From Massilia sp. Leaf139 (GTDB taxonomy: Bacteria > Pseudomonadota > Gammaproteobacteria > Burkholderiales > Burkholderiaceae_D), in the NCBI RefSeq assembly GCF_001424165.1, contig NZ_LMOJ01000022.1, positions 25,882 to 89,881 of the forward strand: a stretch of DNA of 64,000 bases, read 5' to 3'. The first letter of the stretch is position 1. The number at the start of each line of letters is the position of its first letter. Made by a program: the position numbers and the translations under genes. The notes under the pieces are model-generated. The model had not been told where the DNA came from, made no database searches, and worked only from the letters and a program-made list of their open reading frames with translations. Shown here in pieces: positions 1 through 8,429 of the stretch.

Positions 1-2
1 GG

Positions 3-887
3 CCGGGCGAGCGCCGCGCCTGGATCCGGGGCGACGTCGTCTGCGCCGCGCGCCCGCCCGACAGCCGCTACTGGTGCCACGACTGGTGCGGCAGGATGCT
101 CCTGATGTCCTCCTACCACCTGTCGGAGGCGAGCATGGGCCGCTATCTCGACGCGCTCGAAGCCTGGAATCCGGCCGTGCTGCATGCCTACCCCTCGTCG
201 GTTGCGGCGCTGGCGGCCTGGCTGGAGGCGCACGGGCGGCGCTACCGGGGACCGGCGCTGCGTGGGGTGCTGACCTCGTCCGAGACGCTCGAACCGGCCG
301 TGCGCGCGCAGGTCGAAGGCGCCTTTGGCGTGCGCGTCTACGACTGGTACGGGCAAGCCGAGCGGGTCGTGGCGATCGGCAGTTGCGAAGAGGGCAGTTA
401 CCACGTGCTGACGGACTACGGCGGGGTCGAGCTGCTGGACACCGGCGACGCGGACGGCAGCTGCGAGCTGGTCGGCACCACGTTGAACAACCCGGCCATG
501 CCCCTGCAGCGCTACCGCACCGGCGACCGGGTGCTGCCTGGCGAGGGCCGGCCTTGTCCCTGCGGCCGGGTGTTTCCGACGGTGCAGGCGGTGATCGGGC
601 GCCAGGAACGCAGCGTGGTCTTGCCGGACGGGCGCATCGTCACGCGCCTGGACCGCGTGTTCCAGGGACACGACCGGCACCTGATCGAGGGACAGGTGTT
701 GTACGCCAGCGACGGCCGCTTCCGCCTTCGGATTGTCGCAACGGACGCGTTTGCCGCCACCCACGAGCGGGCTTTGATCGCCGCTTTCCTATTGCGCGTA
801 CCGGGCGTAGAAGTAGTGGTGGAGCGCGTTCCGGCGATCCCGCGCGGGCCGAACGGCAAGTTCGAGTTTATTGCCGTCGAAGGCTGA
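3..887 (+). CDS. CapK/phenylacetate-CoA-ligase-like enzyme (C-terminal part)
   Basis: The reading frame is open from the left window edge, so the N-terminus is missing. The visible part looks like the second half of an adenylate-forming enzyme of the PaaK/CapK type: a GERRAWIRGD stretch near the edge, LTSSETL and YDWYGQAE around residues 90-120 (the latter fits the family's Tyr-Gly adenylate-binding motif), an RYRTGD segment (the A8-like hinge) and a Cys pair in CPCGRVFPT. Family members activate aryl or other acids as AMP esters. CapK-like paralogues are common in capsule and exopolysaccharide loci, where the substrate is mostly unknown. The gene lies 118 bp upstream of a glycosyltransferase in the same direction, so a role in decorating the polymer is inferred. 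The family call is firm and the substrate cannot be named. Confidence 0.8.
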   Translation, partial: PGERRAWIRGDVVCAARPPDSRYWCHDWCGRMLLMSSYHLSEASMGRYLDALEAWNPAVLHAYPSSVAALAAWLEAHGRRYRGPALRGVLTSSETLEPAVRAQVEGAFGVRVYDWYGQAERVVAIGSCEEGSYHVLTDYGGVELLDTGDADGSCELVGTTLNNPAMPLQRYRTGDRVLPGEGRPCPCGRVFPTVQAVIGRQERSVVLPDGRIVTRLDRVFQGHDRHLIEGQVLYASDGRFRLRIVATDAFAATHERALIAAFLLRVPGVEVVVERVPAIPRGPNGKFEFIAVEG

Positions 888-1005
888 ACCGTGCGCGGAA
901 ACGGCAACTGTTGATGTATGATCGAAATATTGTGCCTTTATCAAGAATAGTGAGACCGTCCACCGCCATCAGATTGTCGGGCCCTGCCGCCGTCGGAGCG
1001 CGCGC

Positions 1006-2079
1006 ATGAAAGCGTGCGCGCCGCGCATCCTGATGCTGGGTACCGCTCCCGAGGGGCGGGGCGGCGTGGCGGCACTGGTGGCGGTATTGCGCGGCAGCGG
1101 CCTGTTCGAACGGGCGCAGGTGCATTACGTCTGCACCCACCGCGAAGGCAGCTTCGGAACGAAGCTGAGGACGGCGGCGGGCGGTTTCTGGCAGGCCGTC
1201 CGGGCCTGCCTGTGGCGCCCTCCGGCCATCGTCCATGCGCATGCGGCTTCGCATGCGAGCTTCACGCGCAAGTCCCTGCTCCTGTGGCTGGCGCGCTGCG
1301 CCGGCTGCCAGACCATTTTCCACCTGCACGGCGGCGGTTTTCGCCAGTTCGCCACGCTCGAGTCGGGCGTTCTGATGCGGCGCTGGATCCGCCATACGCT
1401 CGAGCGCAGCTCGCTCGTGATCGCGCTCACCGAAGGCTGGGCCGGTTTTGTCCGCAGCTTCGCGCCGCGCGCGCGCGTCACAGTGGTGCCGAATGCGGTG
1501 CCCCTGGCGCCGGCCAGCGTGCACCTGGCCGAACCCGGCCGCGTGCTGTTCCTTGGCCGCCTCGAGGCGGCCAAGGGCGTGCACGAACTGCTGGACGCCG
1601 TCGCCCTGCTGGCCCCGCGTTTCCCGAACCTGCGCCTGGTGCTGGCGGGCGAGGGCGACCCGGCGGCCTGGCGCCGCGCCGCGGATGCGCGCGGCATCGG
1701 CGCGCGGGTCGAACTGACCGGCTGGCTCGATGCCGGCGCGCGCGCGGAACAACTGGCGCGGGCGGGCGTGTTCTGCCTGCCTTCGCACGCCGAGGGCTTG
1801 CCGATGGCGCTGCTCGAAGCGATGGCGGCGGGCAAGGCCGTAGTCGCGAGCGCGGTCGGGGGCATCCCCGAAGCCGTGCGCGACGGTGCGGAAGGCTTGC
1901 TGGTGGCGCCGTGCGACAGTGCGGCGCTGGCGGCGGCGCTGGCGCGCGTGCTGGACGACGCCGGCCTGCGGGCACGGCTGGGCACGGGCGCGCGCGCGCG
2001 GGTGGCGCAACACTATTCAACCGAAGCGGTCTGCGGCCGGCTGGCTGCGATCTACAACGACTTGGCGGGGACTCGATGA
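1006..2079 (+). CDS. Glycosyltransferase family 4 (GT-B)
   Basis: This 357-residue protein is a retaining GT-B glycosyltransferase of the GT4 (RfaB/PimA-like) type. A glycine-rich N-terminal acceptor loop (PEGRGGVAAL) is followed by a donor-binding half that opens with VLFLGRLEAAKGVHELL and contains the EX7E-type signature in SHAEGLPMALLEAMA (around residues 260-275), the region that contacts the nucleotide-sugar. No membrane helix or signal peptide is obvious, so it should act at the cytoplasmic face on a lipid-linked intermediate. Its stop codon overlaps the start of the next gene (ATGA), which indicates translational coupling in an exopolysaccharide operon. The transferred sugar cannot be read from sequence; GDP-mannose or UDP-hexoses made by neighbouring genes are the likely donors. 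Confidence 0.9.
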   Translation: MKACAPRILMLGTAPEGRGGVAALVAVLRGSGLFERAQVHYVCTHREGSFGTKLRTAAGGFWQAVRACLWRPPAIVHAHAASHASFTRKSLLLWLARCAGCQTIFHLHGGGFRQFATLESGVLMRRWIRHTLERSSLVIALTEGWAGFVRSFAPRARVTVVPNAVPLAPASVHLAEPGRVLFLGRLEAAKGVHELLDAVALLAPRFPNLRLVLAGEGDPAAWRRAADARGIGARVELTGWLDAGARAEQLARAGVFCLPSHAEGLPMALLEAMAAGKAVVASAVGGIPEAVRDGAEGLLVAPCDSAALAAALARVLDDAGLRARLGTGARARVAQHYSTEAVCGRLAAIYNDLAGTR

Positions 2080-4070
2080 ACGCAACAGTACGCATGGTGT
2101 GGTGGGTGAATCGTCTGCGCTGCATGTCGGTGGCCGAAATCGGCTACCGGGTGCGCCGGGCGGCACGCACGAAAATGGCCCGTGGGGCCGCCTTGCGCGC
2201 CGTGTCCGCCGCAGCCGCGCCGCTGCCGCGCGCCCGCACCTTCAACGTCCAGGGCGCACCCGCCCTCAGTCCGGCCCAGGTCGAGGCCCTGCTGGCCGAG
2301 GCCGACCGCATCTGCGCCGGCCACGTGGTGCTGTTCGCCGACCGCAGCTTCGACGTCGGCGTGCCTACCGTCTGGAACCGCGATCCGGACAGCGGTGTCA
2401 CCGGCCCCGCCGTGTTCGCCGGCGACATCGCCATCGACAACCCCGAGCTGGTCGGCGACATCAAGCACGTCTGGGAACTGAACCGCCACCTGCACCTGGT
2501 GCGCCTGGCGCAGGCCTGGTGCGTTTCCGGCGACGTGCGCTGGCTGCACGCGCTGGAACAGCAGCTGCGCAGCTGGCTCGACCAGTGCCCGCCGCTGACC
2601 GGCCCCAACTGGACGAGCCCGATGGAACTGGGCATCCGCCTGATCAACTGGGCGCTGCTGTGGCAACTGGTGGGCGGCGAGGCCAGCACGCTGTTCGCAG
2701 GCGAGTCCGGCCAGCGCCTGCGCGCTGACTGGTTAGATAGCATCCATGCCCACTGCCGCACCATCTCGCGCAACCTGTCGCGCCATTCCTCGGCCAACAA
2801 CCACCTGATCGGCGAGCTGGCCGGCCTGTTCGTGGCCAGTTCCGTCTGGCCCTGCTGGAAGGCGTCCGGCGCCTGGATGGAGCAGGCGCGCCGCGAACTC
2901 GAGCAGCAGGCGCGCCTGCAGTATTCGCTCGACGGCGTGAACCGCGAGCAGGCTTTCGGGTACCACGTGTTCTCGGCCGAGTTCCTGTTCGTTGCCGGCT
3001 TGGTGGGCCAGAGCTGCGACGTGGCCTTTTCGCGCACCTACTGGAGCGTGCTGCAGCGTGCGCTGCGCTTCCTGCGTTCGGTGCGCGACGTCGGCGGGCA
3101 TGTGCCGATGGTGGGCGACAGCGACGACGGCAGCGTGTTCCGGCTCGATGCCGCCGGCAGCGACCGCGCGGCCCAGCTGCTGGCCCTGGGCGAGACCGTG
3201 TTCGGCGCCCAGCCGGCGGTGCACCAGGCCGCGTATCAGGCCGAACATCCGGGCGTGCGCTGGCTGCTGCACGCGCTGCCCGGCAAACGCCCCGACGCCG
3301 ACCCGCACGAAGCCGACACCGGCTGGGCCTTTCCGGACGGCGGCTACCTGCTGTTCGGCTCGCAGTTCGGCGAAGAGAACGAAATCAAGGGCATGCTCGA
3401 TTGCGGCCCGCTCGGCTACCTCGGCATCGCCGCGCACGGCCACGCCGACGCGCTGTCGATGACGCTCTCGGTGGCCGGCGAACAGGTGCTGGTCGATCCC
3501 GGCACCTATTCCTACTGGCAGGAGCAGAAGTGGCGCGACTACTTCCGCGGCACCTCGGCCCACAACACGGTGCGCGTCGACGGGCGCGACCAGTCGGTCT
3601 CGGGCGGGCGCTTCATGTGGCTGAGAAAGGCGCGCGCCGTCATCGAGCGCATGCCGGCCTCGCCCCACGAATTCGATTTCCGCGGTTCGCACGACGGCTA
3701 CACGCGCCTGACCGATCCGGTGCGCCACCTGCGCAGCGTGCGCTTCGATGCCGCCAGCAGCACCCTGGTCGTGCGCGACGAAGTGGCGGCGAGAAAAGCC
3801 CATCCGCTGGAGCTTTTCTGGCACTTTGCGCCCGAACTGAACGTGCGCCTGACCAGCACCGGCCTGCACGTGCGCGGCAAGCGCTTCGCGCTGCAGATGC
3901 ATGCCACCGGCGCCGATCTGAAACTCGAACTCGTGCGCGGCGCCGAGAATCCGCCGCTGGGCTGGTACTCGCGCTGTTACGAGTCGAAGGAGCCCAGCGA
4001 CGTGCTCCGTATCTCAACCGTATCGTCCGCCGTTCCGGTCGAGTGCAGGTTTACAATAACGTTTTTCTAA
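2076..4070 (+). CDS. Heparinase II/III family protein (alginate-lyase fold)
   Basis: The start at ATG 2076 overlaps the previous stop (ATGA), and the product is 664 residues. The frame is open further upstream, but that extension lies inside the glycosyltransferase gene. The N-terminal half is an alpha/alpha-toroid with WELNRHLHLVRLAQAW and a conserved HSSANNHLIGELAGL segment. The C-terminal half is the beta-sandwich Hepar_II_III domain with the signature GHADALSMTLSVAGEQVLVD, whose His, and the Tyr of the following GTYSYW, are candidate catalytic residues. Such proteins cleave uronic-acid polysaccharides by beta-elimination. Within EPS loci they are thought to trim or edit the polymer or help its export. 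No clear Sec signal peptide is visible at this start, so cellular location is uncertain. Confidence 0.85.
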   Translation: MNATVRMVWWVNRLRCMSVAEIGYRVRRAARTKMARGAALRAVSAAAAPLPRARTFNVQGAPALSPAQVEALLAEADRICAGHVVLFADRSFDVGVPTVWNRDPDSGVTGPAVFAGDIAIDNPELVGDIKHVWELNRHLHLVRLAQAWCVSGDVRWLHALEQQLRSWLDQCPPLTGPNWTSPMELGIRLINWALLWQLVGGEASTLFAGESGQRLRADWLDSIHAHCRTISRNLSRHSSANNHLIGELAGLFVASSVWPCWKASGAWMEQARRELEQQARLQYSLDGVNREQAFGYHVFSAEFLFVAGLVGQSCDVAFSRTYWSVLQRALRFLRSVRDVGGHVPMVGDSDDGSVFRLDAAGSDRAAQLLALGETVFGAQPAVHQAAYQAEHPGVRWLLHALPGKRPDADPHEADTGWAFPDGGYLLFGSQFGEENEIKGMLDCGPLGYLGIAAHGHADALSMTLSVAGEQVLVDPGTYSYWQEQKWRDYFRGTSAHNTVRVDGRDQSVSGGRFMWLRKARAVIERMPASPHEFDFRGSHDGYTRLTDPVRHLRSVRFDAASSTLVVRDEVAARKAHPLELFWHFAPELNVRLTSTGLHVRGKRFALQMHATGADLKLELVRGAENPPLGWYSRCYESKEPSDVLRISTVSSAVPVECRFTITFF

Positions 4071-4110
4071 TTTGTTTCCATAATTACTATAGTTTCAGGA
4101 TTTGTCCAAA

Positions 4111-5229
4111 ATGCTTATTTATCTGGTCGCGGGCGCTAGGCCCAATTTCATGAAGATCGCACCGATCGTGCGTGCCCTGCAGGCGCAGTCGGCGCTGTCG
4201 TTCAAGATCATCCATACGGGTCAGCACTACGACCGCGAGATGAACGACGTCTTCTTCGAGGAACTCGGCATTCCGCAACCGGACGTCTTCATGGCCGCCG
4301 GCGGCGGCAGCCACGCCCAGCAGACCGCGAAAATCATGGTCGGCTTCGAGGAACTGTGCACCGCCGAGCGCCCGGCCGCCGTGCTGGTCGTCGGCGACGT
4401 CAATTCGACGCTGGCCTGCTCGATCGTCGCCAAGAAACTCAACATCCCGGTCGCCCACGTCGAAGCGGGCCTGCGCAGCGGCGACATGTCGATGCCCGAG
4501 GAAATCAATCGCCTCGTCACCGACAGCATCTCGGACTGGTTCTTCGCCACCGAACCGGCCGCCGTCGAGCACCTGAAACGCGAAGGCAAGGCGGACTCGG
4601 CCGTGCACTATGTCGGCCATGTGATGGTCGATAACGTCCTGTTCCAGGCCGACAAGCTGACCCGCGCCGACACCTCCGGCTTCGAGACCGCCGCCTTCAA
4701 GGCCACTGCGCAGAAAGATGGCGGCAAGTACGGCGTCGTCACCATGCACCGCCCGAGCAATGTCGACGACCCGGTCATGTTCGCCCGCATCGCCGGCGCC
4801 CTGAAGGAAATCGCGAACGAACTGCCGCTGATCTTCCCGGTGCACCCGCGCACCCGCGCCAACATCGAGAAGTTCGGCATCGACCTGGGCCCGAACGTGA
4901 CCCTGGCCGGCCCGCAAGCCTACATGGCCTTCCTCAACCTGTGGAAGGATGCCGCGGTCGTGCTGACCGATTCCGGCGGCCTGCAGGAAGAAACGACGGC
5001 CCTGGGCGTGCCTTGCGTGACCATCCGCGAGAACACCGAGCGTCCGGTGACGGTGGAAGAGGGCTCGAACGTGCTGGCCGGCACCGACCCGGAAAAGATC
5101 ATGCTGGAAGCGCGCAAGGTCTTGCGTGGCGAAGGCAAGCAGGGCCGCCGTCCGCACCTGTGGGACGGCAAGGCCGCCGAACGCATCGTGGACGTACTGG
5201 CACGCGAACTGGCTGCTAAAACGGCCTAG
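4111..5229 (+). CDS. wecB: UDP-N-acetylglucosamine 2-epimerase (non-hydrolysing)
   Basis: This 372-residue enzyme interconverts UDP-GlcNAc and UDP-ManNAc in the cytoplasm. Supporting motifs are the N-terminal GARPNFMKIAPI, HTGQHYD, HVEAGLRSGD with the MPEEINR block, the HPRTRANI segment and the GGLQEETTALGVPC nucleotide-binding loop; length matches WecB/MnaA. An in-frame TTG lies 9 bp earlier, but the CAGGA ribosome-binding site (4096-4100) is spaced correctly only for ATG 4111. It is followed 8 bp later by a WecG/TagA-type transferase, a pairing known from enterobacterial common antigen and wall teichoic acid, so delivery of ManNAc to a lipid carrier is the likely joint task. Confidence 0.93.
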   Translation: MLIYLVAGARPNFMKIAPIVRALQAQSALSFKIIHTGQHYDREMNDVFFEELGIPQPDVFMAAGGGSHAQQTAKIMVGFEELCTAERPAAVLVVGDVNSTLACSIVAKKLNIPVAHVEAGLRSGDMSMPEEINRLVTDSISDWFFATEPAAVEHLKREGKADSAVHYVGHVMVDNVLFQADKLTRADTSGFETAAFKATAQKDGGKYGVVTMHRPSNVDDPVMFARIAGALKEIANELPLIFPVHPRTRANIEKFGIDLGPNVTLAGPQAYMAFLNLWKDAAVVLTDSGGLQEETTALGVPCVTIRENTERPVTVEEGSNVLAGTDPEKIMLEARKVLRGEGKQGRRPHLWDGKAAERIVDVLARELAAKTA

Positions 5230-5237
5230 GAAATGGA

Positions 5238-5987
5238 ATGGATGCCGCCATCACGCTGATGGGCTGCAGGATCGACAACCTGTCGATGGAGGAAACCCTC
5301 GGCCGGATCGAAGGGTTCATCCGCTCCGGCAAGCCCCATCAGCACGTGGTGGTGAATGTGGACAAGCTGGTCAAGGCCGGCCGCGACCCCGAACTGCGCC
5401 GCATCATCAACGCCTGCGCGCTGGTGAACGTCGACGGCATGCCGGTGGTATGGGCGTCGCGCCTGCTGGGCAAGCCGCTCAAGGAGCGGGTCGCCGGCGT
5501 CGACCTGTTCGAGGCGCTGATGCGCCGCGCCGGCGAACGCGGCTGGCGGGTATTCCTGCTGGGCGCGCGCGCCGAGGTGGTGGCGGCGGTGGCCGAAACC
5601 TACCGGCGCCGTTATCCGCAGCTGGTCGTCGCCGGCTGGCGCGACGGCTACTGGCAGGACGAGGCGGAAGAAGCGGCGGTCGCCGAGCAGGTGCGCGCCA
5701 GCGGCGCCGACCTGCTGTTCGTGGCGATCGGTTCGCCGAAGAAGGAACAGTTTCTCGGACGCTGGCAGGAAACGATGCGCATCCCGTTCGCGATGGGCGT
5801 GGGCGGCACCTTCGACGTGGCGATCGGCCGCGTCAAGCGTGCCCCGCGCTGGATGCAGCGCGCCGGCCTCGAATGGTTTTACCGCTTCCTGCAGGAGCCG
5901 CGGCGCATGTTCCGCCGCTACTTCATCGAGGACATGGCGTTTGTCTGGCTGCTGGCCAAGGAATTCGCGCACGCGCGCAGGCACTGA
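5238..5987 (+). CDS. WecG/TagA/CpsF family glycosyltransferase
   Basis: The 249-residue product belongs to the GT26 family, which transfers ManNAc, ManNAcA or glucose to undecaprenyl-linked acceptors. Diagnostic stretches are VVNVDKLVKAGRDPELR, ACALVNVDGMPVVW (the conserved Asp-Gly of the active-site pocket), VAGVDLFEAL, FLLGARAEVV, the AIGSPKKEQF motif and FAMGVGGTFDVAIGRVKRAP. The basic, aromatic C-terminal tail is the part thought to hold the family on the membrane. A strong ribosome-binding site (TAGGAAA, 5227-5233) overlaps the end of wecB, so the two are co-translated. The link to ManNAc follows from the wecB neighbour; the exact acceptor is unknown. Confidence 0.9.
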   Translation: MDAAITLMGCRIDNLSMEETLGRIEGFIRSGKPHQHVVVNVDKLVKAGRDPELRRIINACALVNVDGMPVVWASRLLGKPLKERVAGVDLFEALMRRAGERGWRVFLLGARAEVVAAVAETYRRRYPQLVVAGWRDGYWQDEAEEAAVAEQVRASGADLLFVAIGSPKKEQFLGRWQETMRIPFAMGVGGTFDVAIGRVKRAPRWMQRAGLEWFYRFLQEPRRMFRRYFIEDMAFVWLLAKEFAHARRH

Positions 5988-6135
5988 ACACGATGGGCGT
6001 CCCGCGGGATGCAACCGGATTAGGGAAGACGACGCGGTCAAAGAGCCGCGGCCGAAAGACAAAGAGGGGGACGGCAGGACGCCGTTCTGGAGCGCCGAAA
6101 CAGGCGCGCATCAACAGTGAATGAGAGTGACGACA

Positions 6136-7140
6136 ATGAAGATTCTGGTTACGGGCGGCGTGGGCTACATCGGTTCCCACACCGTCGTCGAGTTGCAAAA
6201 TGCCGGGTACGACGTGGTCGTGGTCGACAATCTCTCCAATGCCCAGCGCTCGGTGCAGGAGTCGGTGCAGAAAATCACGGGCAAATCCTTCGACTTCATC
6301 GAAGCCGACATCCGCGACCGCGCCGCCATGGAAGCGGCCTTTGCCGCCCACAAGGTCGACGCCGTGATCCATTTCGCCGGCCTGAAAGCCGTCGGCGAAT
6401 CGGTGGCGCAGCCGCTGCGCTACTACGACAACAACGTCTCCGGCAGCGTCGTGCTGTTCGAGACGATGGCCAAGTTCGGCGTCAAGACGCTCGTGTTCAG
6501 CTCCTCGGCCACGGTCTACGGCGATCCGGCCTCGGTGCCGATCCTGGAAGACTTCCCGCTGTCGGCCACCAATCCCTATGGCCGCAGCAAGCTGATGATC
6601 GAAGACATCCTGCGCGACCTGATCAAGGCCGAGCCGGACTGGCGCATCGCGCTGCTGCGCTATTTCAACCCGGTCGGCGCCCATGAAAGCGGCCTGATCG
6701 GCGAGTCGCCGTCGGGCATCCCGAACAACCTCGTGCCCTACATCGCCCAGGTTGCCACCGGCCAGCGCGAGAAGCTGTCGGTCTTCGGCGGAGACTATCC
6801 GACCCCGGACGGCACCGGCATGCGCGACTACATCCACGTCGTCGACCTGTCGATCGGCCACGTGAAGACCCTGGACAAGCTGGCGCAGGGCCCTGGCCTC
6901 GTGACCTATAACCTGGGTACGGGCCGCGGCAACAGCGTGCTGGAAATGGTGCGCGCCTTCGAGGCGGCCAGCGGCCGCAAGGTGGCCTACCAGATCGTCG
7001 ACCGCCGCCCGGGCGACATCGCCAAGTGCTACGCCGATCCGGCCAAGGCGCGCGATGAACTGGGCTGGGTCGCCACGCGCGACGTCGCCCAGATGTGCGC
7101 CGACACCTGGCGCTACCAGACGCAGTCCGGGCAGGCCTGA
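6136..7140 (+). CDS. galE: UDP-glucose 4-epimerase
   Basis: This 334-residue short-chain dehydrogenase-type epimerase interconverts UDP-Glc and UDP-Gal. The N-terminal NAD-binding motif GGVGYIGSHT, the FAGLKAVGES block, the catalytic Ser in SSSATVYG and the YGRSK catalytic Tyr-X3-Lys are all present, and the C-terminal GTGRGNSVLEM matches GalE closely. An ATG 15 bp upstream (6121) is in frame, but the GAGAGTGA sequence at 6124-6131 is a better ribosome-binding site for ATG 6136. It sits between the ManNAc pair and the GDP-mannose genes, so it probably feeds UDP-Gal (or UDP-GalNAc) into the exopolysaccharide. Confidence 0.94.
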   Translation: MKILVTGGVGYIGSHTVVELQNAGYDVVVVDNLSNAQRSVQESVQKITGKSFDFIEADIRDRAAMEAAFAAHKVDAVIHFAGLKAVGESVAQPLRYYDNNVSGSVVLFETMAKFGVKTLVFSSSATVYGDPASVPILEDFPLSATNPYGRSKLMIEDILRDLIKAEPDWRIALLRYFNPVGAHESGLIGESPSGIPNNLVPYIAQVATGQREKLSVFGGDYPTPDGTGMRDYIHVVDLSIGHVKTLDKLAQGPGLVTYNLGTGRGNSVLEMVRAFEAASGRKVAYQIVDRRPGDIAKCYADPAKARDELGWVATRDVAQMCADTWRYQTQSGQA

Positions 7141-7254
7141 GCTTCCCGGCACGACAGACACCCGACACATGAATCCGGGCGACAGACGCTGACCAAAACA
7201 CGACAATGTTTTACAGCCTGCCAGCCCGATAGCACACAGAATAGGACGGTTTTG

Positions 7255-8418
7255 ATGAAAGCAATGATTCTCGCGGCAGGCAAGGGCACGCGCGTTCGCC
7301 CGCTCACGTACGACCTTCCGAAGCCGATGATTCCCCTCCTGGGCAAGCCGGTGATGGCCTACCTGGTGGAACATCTGAAGAAGCACGGCGTGACCGAAAT
7401 CATGGTCAACGTCAGCTGGCTGCACGAAAAGATCGAGGAGTATTTCGGCGAGGGCGAGCAATTCGGCGTCCAGATCGGTTATTCCTTCGAAGGCTATACG
7501 ACCGACGACGGCACCATCGTGCCCGAGCCGATCGGGTCGGCCGGCGGCATGAAGAAGATCCAGGAATTCGGCCAGTTCTTCGACGACACCACGATCGTGA
7601 TGTGCGGCGACGCGCTGATCGACCTGGACTTGAAGGCGGCCCTGCTGGAACACCGCCGCAAGGGTGCGATGGCCTCGGTCATCACCAAGGAAGTCCCGTG
7701 GGACAAGGTGTCCTCGTATGGCGTCGTGGTCAGCGACGCGAACGGCCGCATTACCGAGTTCCAGGAAAAACCGAGCCAGGAAGAAGCGAAGTCGAACTTC
7801 ATCAGCACCGGGATCTATATCTTCGAACCCGAAGTGATCGACCTGATTCCGTCGGGCGTCACCTTCGACATCGGTTCCGAACTGTTCCCGCTGCTGGCCG
7901 AGCGCGGCCTGCCGTTCTACGCGCAGGGCCGCCCGTTCAACTGGCTCGACATCGGCACCATGTCCGACTACTGGGAAGTGCTGCAGACCGTGCTGACGGG
8001 CGAAGTCAATCACATGGACGTGCCGGGCACCCAGATCGAGCCGGGCCTGTGGGTCGGCCTGAACACCAGCATCGACTGGAACGGCACCACCATCGAAGGG
8101 CCGGTCTATATCGGTTCGGGCGTACGCATCGAAGCGGGCGTGCACATCGTCGGGCCGACGTGGATCGGCCACGGCAGCCACATTTGTGAAGGCGCCGAAG
8201 TTGTCAGGAGTGTATTGTTTGAATATACTCGTGTGTTGCACGATGTAACGCTCAACGAAATGATCGTCTTCAAGGAATATAGTGTCGACCGCGCCGGAGA
8301 AATGAAGCACGCGTCCGAGTACAGTTCCGAAGAATGGTTGAATGCGCGCGATCGCCGCCGCAGCAGCCGAAAAGAAAACGCAAGCCAAGTAAAAGCAGTA
8401 AGCGGTACCAGCCAATAG
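7255..8418 (+). CDS. Sugar-phosphate nucleotidyltransferase with left-handed beta-helix
   Basis: The 387-residue protein has an N-terminal nucleotidyltransferase domain with the pyrophosphorylase signature GKGTRVRPLT, the LPKPMIPL Lys and an EKPSQEEA substrate loop. A C-terminal hexapeptide-repeat region (about residues 260-355) follows, resembling GDP-mannose and glucose-1-phosphate pyrophosphorylases. It should make an NDP-sugar from a sugar-1-phosphate and NTP. A TTG codon directly precedes the chosen ATG; AGGACGG at 7243-7249 serves as ribosome-binding site. The gene is followed 11 bp later by manC, so GDP-mannose or a related activated hexose is likely, but GTP, UTP or dTTP specificity cannot be decided from sequence. 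Confidence 0.88.
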   Translation: MKAMILAAGKGTRVRPLTYDLPKPMIPLLGKPVMAYLVEHLKKHGVTEIMVNVSWLHEKIEEYFGEGEQFGVQIGYSFEGYTTDDGTIVPEPIGSAGGMKKIQEFGQFFDDTTIVMCGDALIDLDLKAALLEHRRKGAMASVITKEVPWDKVSSYGVVVSDANGRITEFQEKPSQEEAKSNFISTGIYIFEPEVIDLIPSGVTFDIGSELFPLLAERGLPFYAQGRPFNWLDIGTMSDYWEVLQTVLTGEVNHMDVPGTQIEPGLWVGLNTSIDWNGTTIEGPVYIGSGVRIEAGVHIVGPTWIGHGSHICEGAEVVRSVLFEYTRVLHDVTLNEMIVFKEYSVDRAGEMKHASEYSSEEWLNARDRRRSSRKENASQVKAVSGTSQ

Positions 8419-8429
8419 AAAGCGAACGC

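Noticed and set aside
1014..2075. N-terminal extension of the heparinase-like protein
   Set aside because: The in-frame stretch overlaps the glycosyltransferase gene completely and has no family similarity; ATG 2076 has an ATGA overlap.
5923..8415. Open frame of 830 codons on the minus strand
   Set aside because: It is antisense to the WecG/TagA-type gene, galE and the pyrophosphorylase gene, which have clear families; its amino-acid pattern (His, Asp, Arg, Val-rich) is that of the complement of GC-rich coding DNA.
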